Shown in pieces: positions 13,067 through 23,874 of a DNA stretch of 64,000 nt. The first letter of the stretch is position 1; each line of letters opens with the position of its first letter. This DNA comes from Plantago ovata (lineage: Eukaryota; Streptophyta; Magnoliopsida; Lamiales; Plantaginaceae), in the NCBI GenBank assembly GCA_028274465.1, contig CM051458.1, positions 99,650,855 to 99,714,854 of the forward strand, in the 5' to 3' direction. The notes under the pieces were generated by a model, which worked only from the letters and a program-made list of their open reading frames with translations, was not told the DNA's origin and searched no databases. The translations under genes were made by a program, and so were the position numbers.

Positions 13067-13230
13067 ATTTTTGGACCTGGAAGTTGAACAATGCACGTTG
13101 GACTACTACACTGCCATGGCCCACCGTGACCACATCTACAAGGCTTGCCGCCTGGCTGGTGGTTCAAGCGGTAGTGGTACCGCAACCCCACCTCCTTCCG
13201 GTGTTCTCTCGAAAACATGTTCTGGATCAG
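13067..13230 (+). pseudogene. 5' piece of broken APF1-type aspartyl protease copy
   Basis: This matches the end of exon 1 of the downstream protease gene: DYYTAMAHRDHIYKACRL here against DYYNAMAHRDHLFKARRL at about 24041-24090, followed by a similar Gly/Ser/Pro stretch. The start codon and signal peptide are absent, and the match ends near 13230. An ACAG precedes it, but the downstream gene has no intron at this point. It is best read as the detached 5' part of the same decayed copy whose later exons lie at 15586-22037; exons 2-4 are missing. Confidence 0.8.
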
Positions 13231-13582
13231 TGTTTTAAAAAGCGTAAGACGAGGTGTTAGTGGTTGGGGAGAGGCATATGTCATGGGGTATGAAAGTACG
13301 CTTGGAACTAATTTTTTCTTTAAATCAATTATTTTAAAATTTAGAAATTAAAAAGGTATAACATGAAATAAATTTGACATAGACATTGGAAATATTTTAA
13401 AGTCAAAGGTATAAAATATTAAAAAATACTTTAAACTCATGAAGTGTAAATGATAGTATAAATCAGCAGAAATTATATGCATATATGTATATCTTACATG
13501 TATAAATCATATTAAACGTTAAGTTAAATATATTAGGTCAAGTCTCAACAACTCAACCTCATTTTTATAGAAACCCAATGAG

Positions 13583-13737
13583 TTTTTTTTTTAAGAGGCA
13601 AAGTGAGGATCAATAATGGTTCCCCATTTAATTTCGATAATGGTTTCCCATTTACTTCCGTGGTGACTCGAACGCCCAACCTATTGGTTGGAGGTGAAGC
13701 AGCTTACCAACGGAGCTACGCTTCGTTTTTCAGAAAT
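13583..13737 (-). mobile_element. tRNA-derived SINE
   Basis: Read on the minus strand, it starts with a tRNA-like head holding an A-box-like TAGCTCCGTTGGTAAG and, about 40 bp later, a B-box-like GGCGTTCGAGTCACC. The body ends in a run of A (the T-run at 13583-13592 on the plus strand). It is flanked by CAATGAG (13576-13582 and 13738-13744), part of a longer imperfect target duplication. Pol III promoter boxes, A-tail and flanking repeat together identify a SINE of about 155 bp. It lies in the gap that replaced exons 2-4 of the decayed protease. Confidence 0.8.
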
Positions 13738-13748
13738 CAATGAGTAAA

Positions 13749-13860
13749 AATCTTATTATTATGATTTGTGAGTTGTAGATTCATGAAGGACGCATAAAAT
13801 TAGATTTTTTATATCTTATTATTATGATTTTTGAGTTGTAGATTCACGAAGGAAGCATAA
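13749..13860. repeat. 63-bp period direct duplication
   Basis: A segment containing ATCTTATTATTATGATTT and GAGTTGTAGATTCA is present at about 13749-13797 and again at 13812-13860 with few differences. It sits right beside the SINE. Confidence 0.8.
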
Positions 13861-14413
13861 TTTCATGAATCTAATTGGTCGGTGATGAGAGTAATATTAT
13901 TTTGTCTATCCATCTCATCACATGCAACTCCGTAGTATTAAATATTCGTAATTTAACAAACTTGACATCCCCAGTTCTTAAGATGCAACAAAACCTTCAT
14001 GACGAGGTTATTGATAACATAACCATCCACATTCAAGAAAAAGAGAAAAAGTTGATTAAAGGTTTCAGTTGCATAGGTGATTGAAGATTCAATGTCTTCT
14101 TTCAAATTAAGGCAACACTAAATCATTAATATCTTTTTCCGAGTAAAAAATCTCTCTTTCCACTTCCAATCTGCTAAAGTTACCAGGGCTCTAACAAAGT
14201 AAAAACCATTGACATTTAGCAAAACGTGATCCAACGTTAAATGATCATCTCATCTAATTTACTCATAAAAAAAGTAATTTTTTATTTTGTTCTCGAGAGT
14301 TTTCCTCGGATATCACCAGAGATCTAAAGTTTGAGTAAATGATCCTCTTCATCTAATTCATTATACCACCTTTTCACTTAGTTTTCTTCTAAATATATTT
14401 TTAGTAAGATATC

Positions 14414-14489
14414 ATTAATCAGATATAATAGATAGAGTGGAGGAGAAGATTATTAATCAGATATAAGAGATAGAGTGTAGGAGAAGATT
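14414..14489. repeat. 38-bp tandem duplication
   Basis: Two copies of a unit starting ATTAATCAGATATAA and ending GAGAAGATT lie head to tail (from 14414 and 14452) with three or four differences. Confidence 0.85.
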
Positions 14490-15333
14490 CATTAATCACT
14501 CCATAACTGAAGATTGACCAAGTTCACTCTCTTTTTCTGTTCTTTTGTTCATTTTCTTTTTCGGAAGTATTTTATATTCTTTTCGGCTAGTTCATTCTCT
14601 CTAGCTTTTGCTTTTTCGGAAGTAGTTTGAACTTAATCGATGTGATGTGTGTGAGAGAGCCGTCACTAGACACTTGGTTTATTAGTCTTGAAATTAAAAA
14701 AGTAAATTAAAGAATCAAACCACAATCGTTTTAAAAATTCTAAATGGGCGGTGAAGTAATTTTTTTATGAAATTTGGGTGATCAACATCATTAATTACTA
14801 GTATTTTTGTTAACTTTCGTAAATTTAATATATAAGTATTTACGAAACAATATTAATTATAACATGTCTATAATAATGTAGATAAATATCACACCATTTG
14901 TAACCACATATTTTTAATACACAATCAAAACTGAAATTGATGCAAATAAAAAAGATCAAACAAAACATTTACAAATATTTCAACACCAAATCTAAATCTA
15001 TCATTTATTACACAATATTTGTCCATTTTAGCTCCAAAGTACAAGTATAAATAGATAGCTCCACACACCCATTCCTCCCTCCACCACCACTAGCCATGCC
15101 CTTCTCATTTCCATCATCCAATCCTTCTTTTCGTTCTCCTATTCTTTTCCCGATGGTGAATGACCCAAAACGAATCAAGCTATCTACCGGAAATCGTGAG
15201 TTCTTTCGGTCGTAGATTCATGTGATTTGAACAATTACTTACATCGTAGTTCAAAAGTGTTATTAAATATTTTTTCGTAACTCTTTTCATACCTGGATAT
15301 CGATCTTAATTGTTCAAATGGTAGGGACCAATC

Positions 15334-15436
15334 ATTTTTTTTTTTAAACGACAAATATTACAACTTCGCTAGGGGTCGAACGCTGCACCTCTCCTTCTAA
15401 CCTTCTCCATCCCAACTCTCTTCAACTAACTACCTC
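15334..15436 (-). mobile_element. short tRNA-derived SINE with 11-bp target duplication
   Basis: Exact direct repeats AGGGACCAATC flank it (15323-15333 and 15437-15447). The plus strand begins with a long T-run, the A-tail of a minus-strand insert. In minus orientation a B-box-like GCGTTCGACCCC is clear, and a weaker A-box-like GTTGAAGAGAGTTGG lies upstream. It is about 103 bp, shorter than the SINE at 13583, in the same orientation and possibly from a related family. Confidence 0.75.
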
Positions 15437-18406
15437 AGGGACCAATCGTTCAAACACTATACTTTCGTTATTATTTCAAAAAATTCTATTGGTTGTTATT
15501 TTTGGTCATCTCCATCTCTCATTCACTACCTCAACTCCCTCTGGTTATCTCCTCCTTTATATTCATCTCTGACATTTTCTTCCAGCCTGACCTACAACGA
15601 CACAATTACAGGAATAGCAGTTGGTATAAATGTCACGATTGTCACTTTTACGCCACTATTTGACTCTGGCACTTTATTCGCAAACCTGAACGTCCCAGCT
15701 TACTTTGTCCTCTTAGAGGCGGTAAGTTTCATCTACATGAATTTCCGTCATATATTGATGGACACCTACATGTACCTGGCCCACAAAGGAGTATCTGTGG
15801 ATGAGATCCGACCCATAGGCGGTGCCGGCGGCTAGGGTTAGGCCGGGCAACCGAGGCCCTTTTCTTTTGTTTTATGTTTTATATAACAATCTTTTGTCGG
15901 ACTTAGCCCATTAGTATTTCTTGGTCATTAAGTTAGGTCTGCTTTTCAATTCCTTTAAATACCAGTGTAAGACAATCATTATTTTCATTTCAGTCAAAAT
16001 AAACTCGTGAGTTCATCTCTAGGTTTGCGGCCATTGTGTATCTTTGATTAAACATTGCGACAGGGGCCATTGTTACCAGGGAGATCAGGGGCAGAGGCAA
16101 TAAGGGGTAGTGCTCCACAATACCAAAATAAAATAAAATAAAAATTTAGTACTATTTTTTTAATTTTCTTTTTTCTATTTTCAATGTTAGTTTTGACTTT
16201 TGATATTGCACTACCCTATATTTCAAAATTTCAATTCAATGAAGTTTTTTTTTATTAAAGTAGTCATTTTCCTCTAACTTTTACCTTAAAACCAATAAAA
16301 AATGTTATTAATATAAATTTATATAAATATTTTAGACCTTTCAATCTTACCGCACTACGTAATTGACGATCCTAACTCCGCCTTGGAGAATATTACTCTT
16401 TAGTAACTTGCTTCTAACCGTGATCGCCTTAGCAATTCATCATTCACCGGGTAATATCTATGTATTACTCTCTTTCACTTTCGAATCTAGTTTCTGTCTT
16501 GCTACGGATCCATCATATATATTCTTATGATATTGTTGATGTTCATTTCTTCTCATTTTTGAGTGACGGAACTTTAGAAACGTAAATTTTGGTTGGTTTT
16601 GCAGCTTGCTTCTCAGGTTACTGAGCCGCGTTATCAACCTCAAACGGATAATATTCTCGATCTCGACTATTGCTATGCACTGGGGTAATACTTGGGCTTA
16701 TCCGACGATTTTAGCTGCTATTGTTTTCTCTGCCCCGTATGTGATTGTTTAATTGCCTGAATGACATTTTTTCATTTTCTTTAGTTCGGATCAAGAGACT
16801 TATTTCACCCCTGATTTGAACTTAACGATGGAAGGCGGATCTCAATTCTATGTTACTGCACCCACAATCGTGATTCATCAGACGGTGAGAAATATTTGAT
16901 TCAGAAACTGCAGTGATAATCGCAAAGTTTTCGTCTAGAAGATTAGTGGCAGTCTCGCATACAGAATTGTGTTATATGTAAAATAATTTGTGTTCATTTG
17001 CAGGGCGGTGGTTGGCTTATTGCTTGGCTGTTATGAAGAGTGGTGATAGTGATATCAACATCATTGGGCGTGAGTATAAATCATGATTTGGTTCTCTAAG
17101 AGCCCGTTTGGTTCGCTAGGAAATGGAAATGAATTGTGAAAAAATGGACACATTTCCTTGATTGGTTCACTAGGAAATGGAAATTAAAACTCGCGAAATC
17201 CGATTCAACCAGAATTACTGTTCATCGAACCGGAAATGGAAAAAAATGATTTTGCGAAGGATTTGGGGAAACATTTCCTAGTTTAATTTCCTGGGAGGGG
17301 GTAGGAAATTGGAATCCGAAATGTTTCTCCTATTTTCTTCTTCCACATTTGACCTCCTACCTTACAACAAATTACAATCGATTCCCCCAAAACCCCCAAT
17401 TCGACCTAGCCCCAATTCATAATCTTCCATCTCACATAACAGATCTAGGGTTCATCTGCAGCTGCGACTACGGCGACGGCGTCGGGTAAGGTCCTTCCCT
17501 GGAATTCATCGGCGACCTACTTGTTATATTAAAATCGATTCCCACCCGCCTCATCCCTTTTTTCTTTTGGTTTCCGCGGCGGCCCACAAAGAATTCAAAG
17601 TGGAAGCTCGAAGCAGTGTATTACTACCACCAGCTTCTGAAATTTGGAGCAATATCATCATCATCCAATCTTCTTAGTTTCAATCACGGCAATCGATTCT
17701 TATCCACCAAGTTGCTTCACTCTCCATTTCCCTCTGGTTAGTATCAACCAGTATTCGATTATTTATTCCTTCTCGGCTCGACCCTAATTGTTTGCTTCTT
17801 TTAACAGAATAATACAGTTATATTATTGGTCTCTCTTCTTTTACTTGACTGATTGATGTATGCATCTCTAATTCCAAATTGTGGCTGCATTTGTTCACTA
17901 TTAATATATCCATGTGTTTACCTTCTTTATTTTTTTATTGATTCCCTTTGTAGTAGTACCTTTTAATTAAGCATGTGAACTAGTACTAGCATTGCTACTG
18001 AAGAAGATGAAATTGCAGCCCATAAGAATCCCATGCTCCTTGAGCTATCAATTTATTCCACATGTCATACGAATAAATTGGACGCCCTTTAAGTCATTTG
18101 AGTTCTTGTGATATTATCATATGGTTGAAAGGCCATGTTATTGAATCGTTTCAGCATTATAAGGTTGTTTACTGCAACATTTGTGTGTTATCGGAAAGTA
18201 GACCGCATCCTCATCTAATTGATTAAAAATTCTACTCACTTTCTTTTTACATTTGAGTGCTTTTCCTTTTGCTTGGTAGTTGAAACCAATATGCTTGTAG
18301 AAGATTGATCAATGGTGTGATAATTCAGTGGTAGAATGTTTAAGCAGTAAATTACGTTTTCATGGGTGATATGTTTTCTTACACTGGGATTTAAGGTTTA
18401 GTTATC

Positions 18407-19389
18407 ATGGATGAGAGTGACGAATCAGTTAGGCGGGCTTACGTTAAGAGAGTCGTTGTGGTGATGGTACTACTGTGGTATTACATAACTCGAATAAGAC
18501 GTGGAGGTAGTACGGAAAGTGGTCCAGTTAGATATAGTTTGAAGTCTAAGCAGTCTCTACAGTGGAGGTACATCAAGAGGATTTGTTACGAGAATGATGT
18601 AAACTGTAAGAACGTTCTTCGAATGGACAGGCATTGTTTCGGGCAGTTGTGTGCTCTCCTAGCAGGTTCTGCGGGTTTGCAATCCAGTCAGTGGGTTACG
18701 ATTGAAGAAAAGGTCGCTAGCTTTCTTATTATTATCGGCCATCACCTGAAGAATAGGCTTAGTATGTTCGCATTCATGAGGTCCGGTCACACCATAAGCA
18801 CCTACTTTCATGAGGTGTTAAAGGCTGTCCTTCAATTGCACGAGATCCTCCTTGCTGAGCCGGAACCTATAACCGCAGAGTGCACAACCGAACCACTAAA
18901 ACACTTCAAGGTTATTTAATGTTTTAACTCAATCAGTTAAATTGTTATACATTTACATATATTATTGATGGGTTGTTTGTATATTTAATTTCCTTTGTCA
19001 CTACGATTGAATGCTCAGGGTTGCCTAGATGCTCTTGATGGAACGTACATAGATGCCACTGCTTCAAGCAAGCGTGCTTGTTGGTATAGGAGCAGGAAGG
19101 GGAATGTATCCATAAACATGTTGGGAGTGTGCGATTTCAAAATGCGGTTCATCTATGTTCTTACTGGTTGGGAAGGCTCTGCTGCAGATGGAAAAGTTCT
19201 CGCGGATGCAATTCATAGGGAGGAGGGAGCATTGAAGATCCCTCACGGTACGTATTTACTTTCTCACGTGTATAGTAAGACAGTGTTTGAATAATCTGGT
19301 TAAATCTTCTACATATTGTTGTAACTGTTTTTTTTCTGAAATACGTGGCAGGTAACTATTACTTAGTAGACGGTGGTTACGCTCATTAA
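18407..19389 (+). CDS. Harbinger transposase, C-terminally truncated
   Basis: Three exons: 18407-18909, 19019-19247 and 19352-19389. Exon 1 opens MDESDESVRRAYVKRV and has a hydrophobic VVVVMVLLWYY stretch and the helical region usual in plant Harbinger/ALP1-like transposases. Exon 2 holds the first catalytic Asp in GCLDALDGTYI, then CWYRSRKGNVSINML and WEGSAADGKVL. Exon 3 gives NYYLVDGGYAH with the second catalytic Asp, then stops at once (TAA 19387-19389). The product is about 256 residues, against roughly 400 for full-length relatives. The third acidic residue of the DDE triad and the C-terminus are absent, so it should not be catalytically competent. The reading frame before the break is undamaged, which suggests truncation by rearrangement and not slow decay. 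Confidence 0.85.
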
Positions 19390-20638
19390 CAGAAAAAGGA
19401 CAGCTTTGCGAGACTAATTACTTGAGAAATTAACAAAGTTACAGTTGAAAAAAAATTTTCTCAGTAATATAACTAGAGTATATGAGTTTACCTTTACTTC
19501 ATCAGTTGCCTTGTTTTTTATAGCGGCGGGTACAGACAGAGAAGTAGAGAACTCTAGAATATACCTTTGCGGCTTAACGTGACAAATAATGAGGTAAAGT
19601 GATAAAACACACAACAAGAATATTGCAGATAATATCCTAATGATGATAAATCGCAGAGATATTCACAATTCTCTGAGCTTACTAAGTCATGACTTGCGTA
19701 GTTAGAAGATTTTGCAGTTACTATTATTCATGAGTCATGTACGAAAATCGACAATTACATTGAGACAACACGTAAACAAGGGAGCTAGAAAGTACTCCTA
19801 GCTCCACAAATAAACCCCAAGCAGATAATATAAAATACCACAGAAACAATCAGCAGCATTGTCAATCATTCAACTCTCATCATGTATTCATATATAGTTA
19901 TATATATAGCTTATATGAACACTAATAATTCCAGAAAGTAATCGTCTAGCAAAACCTAAATTACTCAATCAAATCAAATATAGCTACAATTTAGGTCTCT
20001 TGTGATCTAAGGATTACCAAAAAAATTATTTACCGAAAAATTCAAACTATGAAGTTTTTGAATAAACTGAGAGAGTATTTAGCAAAAAATAAATAAATCA
20101 TGAAATAAAAAAGGAAATAGAAAAGTTTGAAAAAGGCGATTCAATAAGACACTGGTGCGTGGTGCCAAAATTATTGTAAATAAACTCGGAGTCCCTCTCA
20201 AGGTCTATGTCATATTGTCATCTCATCTCATCTCATCTCATCATCATTCATTTGTAGTTTGAGTTGAACATGAAATCAACCAAGTTGCTCACTCTACTTG
20301 CCTTCTCACTGCTTCTCCTGCTAGCATAGGGAAACAAAAAAAAGGCTAAGAAAAGCATTCACAACTTCGACGTAATGAACATGGTTAACAGATAAAAGTG
20401 ACATAAAACACACATGCTGAAACTAAAATATACTACTATATAGGCATAAATGCCAACAGGTAATTGATAACATTTTCACAATACTACTATATAGGCTTAT
20501 TTCCCTCCATTTCCAAGTGCCATAAAAGCAACCCAACCACTAATACACTTTTTAGATCAACCCAAACTTGTATACACTTAAAAATTCATACTGTGAAGAT
20601 AAAATATTCAAACAAGCTCGTGTCCAAGACAAGAAAAA
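19390..20638. other. unassigned interior of Harbinger element
   Basis: The transposase similarity stops at 19389, and about 1.2 kb of AT-rich DNA follows with no transposase remnant. At 20270 an ATG opens a signal-peptide-like run, MKSTKLLTLLAFSLLLLLA, closed by TAG (20327-20329); the frame continues as a Lys-rich segment to TAA at 20393. A run of TCTCA repeats (20218-20240) precedes it. It looks like the broken first exon of a secreted-protein gene carried or nested in the element. The gene of origin is not recognised. Confidence 0.5.
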
Positions 20639-21177
20639 ATGAAAGCAATTCATACCTTCAATGAAGGTAGCAACCAACAGGCAAAACTGCTTTGCCACTG
20701 TGGAATACCTACAGTTGAGGATTGCATCTGGACAGACCTCGACAATCCATGCTGGCGATTCCTCCGCTGCCCCCATTTCCAGGTTAGTCCAAAAAAAAAC
20801 CATGGTTACTTAGCTTGAAGTCTTGAATTTTCGAAGCTCTTCCACGACTAACGGTTAGCTTTCTTCTAGTCAATCCAAATCTGACTCTTTTAACAATCTC
20901 ACAGCTGCCACACGGATGCTCATTCAAGCAATTCACAGATGACGGTCTTCCACCTTATTACAAGACTCTCTTCAATGACCTCATAAAAAATCGAAGGTTG
21001 AAGGCGAGGGAGATTGAAATTCTCAGAGGTACCCAGAAGAAGTTCGATTTCAAACTCAGGCACAACAACATCCGTTGGGCAGCAAGGATGGCAAAGGCTT
21101 CGAGAAACAAGCGTACACCGACGAACGCCGGAGCCGGAAAAAAGGAGGTTTCGTCGACTGAAATTGTCGATGTGTAG
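20639..21177 (+). CDS. GRF-type zinc finger protein inside Harbinger element
   Basis: Two exons, 20639-20782 and 20905-21177, joining in phase 0 (CAG|GTTAGT...CACAG|CTG), give 138 residues. A GRF-type zinc finger spans the splice: LLCHCGIPTVED, W at the expected centre, then CWRFLRCPHF and, in exon 2, GCSFKQF. These are the C-x-C-G, RF-x-x-C and C-x-F elements of the family. A basic helical tail (LKAREIEILRG, then KASRNKR) follows. GRF fingers bind single-stranded nucleic acid in larger enzymes (topoisomerase III-alpha, APE2, NEIL3); small plant GRF proteins are mostly uncharacterised. No internal stop or frameshift is seen, unlike the adjacent truncated transposase. It lies between the transposase and the right terminus, so it is either a captured host gene or a gene that travels with this element. 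Confidence 0.75.
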
Positions 21178-22037
21178 TTGTAAAACGCAAAGGGTCGACT
21201 AGAATTTGTGTTTCGTATTTTGTGGCCCTATGATTATGCACTACAATTATGGAATCGAATGCGATTTGTTTGCTAAGAAAAGAGACGGCGTTGGGGATTT
21301 TTCTCCTATGAACCCTAATTCGAAAATTGTAATCCAAAACGCAATACTCTCTCAATAAGTTGGGGGCATTTTGGGTAAAACACAATGTTAGGAAATGGAA
21401 ATCATAAGAACCAATCAAAGAAATGGAACTGTGGTTCAAATAACATTTCCTAGTTCAAAATAAGAACCAATCATGGAAATTTATAACATTTCCTACTACA
21501 TTTCCTACTCATCCCAATTAACCGGATTTCCTAGGAAATGTTACATTTCCATTTCCTAGTCAGAACCAAACAGTACCTAACAGACTAACACATCATTTTT
21601 CTCCGTCTTAATTTGATAGACTCTGATCATGCTGATTAATATATTCTCTGTTCCAGAAAATTTTATGACAGGCTATCGCATAGTATTTAGTCGCGATGAT
21701 CGAGATGGTTTTGGGTGGAAAGAATCTGACTGTATATCCCTAATTGTTTCTTCTTCTGGTTTCAACTGCAATGTATTTCGCTGTATGCTTCAGTTTTACA
21801 TGCATCGATCTCTACAGGTTCTGATTCCAAATCCAATACGACTAACGCTCCACCGGTAAACAACTCTGCGGCTCCTCCTCCACCTTTCACCACTCCTAGC
21901 AGGAATCGAACACTAATTCCTCTTTCACCCCCACCATCGACAATCCCACTCCCCGGAAGCAATGCAGACCGCTTGAGTCCCATCTCAACAAAGAGTTTGA
22001 TGGCACTGATCAATTTCATAACTTTCCATCACTTAAT

Positions 22038-23874
22038 GGTTCTTTATCCATGACTCTGAGGATACAAGCCTTGACGCAATTTAGCTGGACTTAATTGTTT
22101 ACGAGTCATTGTTGTTTCATACAGTTTAAATCAGATCATGTAAACACTCATGTGCTGCAAGTTAGGCCCAAGCTATGTACAAGCCATCGTGTGCACTATT
22201 AGTAAGTGCATCTACTAAAAATAGGGTCCAAATGCCGCCATAACTTGACCAATAGCTTTCCGTGCTAGAACATTTGCTACTACCATATTTCATTACACTC
22301 TATGTTCACAATTCGTATATGTTCAAGATCTCACATATACTAAAAGTAACGCATAATATCTAATGGAACAAAATGATTAATCAGTGATTTGTAATATCGG
22401 GTCAATTGTTACTAATGAGTCTCTAGTCTCTCCATGACCAAGTCCAATGCGGCCCACCTAATACATGATGAAAGATTACATAGGGAAATGGAAGAAGTTG
22501 GGCAATTGGTAAACTAAGATGCATGCAACTAGCCGCTTAGTCTTTTGCTAATTCTTGGTCGTCTTCTTATTCTTTATAAATAAATAAAGTTATCATATAT
22601 AATCTCTCTTTATCCTCACGTCTGTTCTGTACTTGTCTATAACAATGTTTAGACTTGAGTTGAGATATTCTTTGTACTCTTAATTCGATCTTTCTTCCTT
22701 TTCAATCCCATTTTTAAGATAGAGCACCATAAAACATGAAGTCGTCTCCTTAATTTGGCATCAAGTTGACTTTTACTAATCATATTGGCCCTAACATACC
22801 GCTGACTAAGAAGTTGGTAGCTTTCCAAACTTCCAATCATTCGTTTCCTGCATGATTTCCCATGATATGTAGGCAAAATTATGTATTTATGTATACACCC
22901 CCATCAAGCAAAACTACTCCGGTCTGGAGTAAGCTACTTAGCTTCGTCAATAGCGTAGCGTTTAAAACTTGGCCATGGAGGAGCTTTTATGGTGATTGTC
23001 GCCACCGAAATCGTCACCGAAAATGGCTCCTTCTTTCATTTTTTTTTCTCTTTTAATTTCTTTTATAATTTTCTTCTTATTATTCTCTTTTAACAATTTT
23101 ATATGAATTTTGACATAATCAAGGGTAAAGGCTTCAAAAACATTTAACAAGGGGGTATTTGTAAGGTTTGACTAAGGCAGGGGTGTAAAAATGTAAAAGC
23201 TATCGGAGGCTGAACCATGGGGGGTTTACACATAATCTTCCCATCTATGTATTCATTCTTCCAACTGAGTGTGTGTTTGTGATCTATTTATCAGTCACGT
23301 TATAAGGTGATTCACTTAATTTGACCATAATAAGTATGGTTGGCGATTTCACGTCAGCTACCAGTCAGCTCATCAATTCATTTTATTAAACAAACTAAAT
23401 CACAAGAAAAACGCCATGATTTTGGCCATTCTTTTTAGAGAAAAGGAAAAAAGAGTAGGGAGAAAAAAATATTAAAAGGAATGAAATTGGATTAGAAACT
23501 TGAAAAAAAAAAGAAGGAAAATTAGGTTCGTCTTAATCCTCCAACTAATTTACAAATTGACTTAGTATATTGGAGCATATATATATAACTGGAAACATAT
23601 TTAAAAGTTTATTGTATGCCAGGAGGCAGTAACATAATTTAAAACACAAGAGTCTATGGCAAACAGATCCCAAACGAAGGGATGATAATTGCATTTTTAT
23701 TAATGTACAAATATTCGTTCTGACATAGTAACATTTTTATTAAACTTCATTAATATTTTCTCTATATATACCCTCGTAGTGCAGATACTCGATCATAACA
23801 TACATAAATTCTCATCATTTATTGTGAGAAGCAAGAGAAAAACGTTACTTTCCCTTTTTTAATTTCGCAAAAGA
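22038..23874. other. intergenic, promoter of APF1-type gene at its end
   Basis: I find no gene. ORFs are short, and one on the minus strand (22649-22876) has no domain I recognise. Around 22873-23245 the two ends show a weak inverted similarity (ATTATGTAT...ACACCCCCAT against ATTATGTGTAAACCCCCCAT), possibly an old MITE. The promoter of the protease gene occupies the last stretch (TATA at 23763-23770). Confidence 0.5.
23763..23770 (+). promoter_or_regulatory. TATA box of APF1-type protease gene
   Basis: TATATATA lies 105 bp upstream of the ATG at 23875, which would place transcription start near 23795 and leave an 80-base leader. The assignment is by position and motif only. Confidence 0.6.

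Larger units (their letters stand above)
13861..15585. other. gap region of decayed protease, no intact gene
   Basis: It holds a tandem duplication (14414-14489), a SINE (15334-15436) and AT-rich sequence. A TATAAATA at about 15043 is followed by a short ORF from ATG 15095 (starting MPFSFPSSNPSFRSP, under 50 codons) that I do not recognise; it could be the orphaned first exon of some gene or chance. Protease exons 2-4 would be expected here and are absent. Confidence 0.5.
17100..21577 (+). mobile_element. PIF/Harbinger DNA transposon, 4.48 kb
   Basis: Target duplication TAA (17097-17099 and 21578-21580). Inverted ends: left GAGCCCGTTTGGTTCG then CTAGGAAATGGAAATG; right, in reverse complement, GGTACTGTTTGGTTCTGA then CTAGGAAATGGAAATG. 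The TAA/TTA duplication and the GTTTGGTT terminus are typical of PIF/Harbinger. Sub-terminal copies of AGGAAATGGAA and TTTCCTA recur at both ends and could be transposase binding sites. Inside are a transposase gene lacking its C-terminal third (18407-19389), about 1.2 kb of unassigned sequence with a signal-peptide-like fragment, and a GRF zinc-finger gene (20639-21177). The usual second Harbinger gene (Myb/SANT-like) is not seen. It sits in an intron of the decayed protease gene. Confidence 0.93.
15586..22037 (+). pseudogene. decayed APF1-type aspartyl protease copy, exons 5-10
   Basis: Exon-by-exon match to the gene at 23875-27082. Exon 5 is at 15586-15721 (keeps LFDSGT, the second catalytic Asp motif), exon 6 at about 16604-16686 (VTEPRYQP, LDYCYALG), exon 7 at about 16786-16885, exon 8 at about 17004-17070 (ends NIIG before GTGAGT), exon 9 from about 21658 (NFMTGYRIVFSRDD) and the last exon at about 21819-22037 (NSAAPPPPF, then a hydrophobic tail). 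Splice sites are mostly preserved. Exon 8 carries a one-base frame change giving an early TGA (GCTTGGCTGTTATGA). Exons 2-4 with the first catalytic DTGS are missing. The intron between exons 8 and 9 holds the 4.48-kb Harbinger element. Intron 5 is enlarged by unassigned sequence (15,745-16,130). It is an ancient tandem copy of the downstream gene that is clearly no longer functional. Confidence 0.9.

Noticed and set aside
15745-16130. Possible LTR-like or other retroelement fossil enlarging intron 5 of the decayed protease
   Set aside because: TATA-like and TAAATACC...AATAAACTC stretches hint at it, but I see no paired ends, target duplication or coding domain, so I leave it unassigned.
22649-22876. 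75-codon minus-strand ORF beginning MPTYHGKSCRKRM
   Set aside because: It has a basic composition but no domain, splice context or promoter; probably chance.
22873-23245. Possible MITE with ends resembling ATTATGTAT...ACACCCCCAT
   Set aside because: The inverted similarity is short and imperfect, and no target duplication is convincing.
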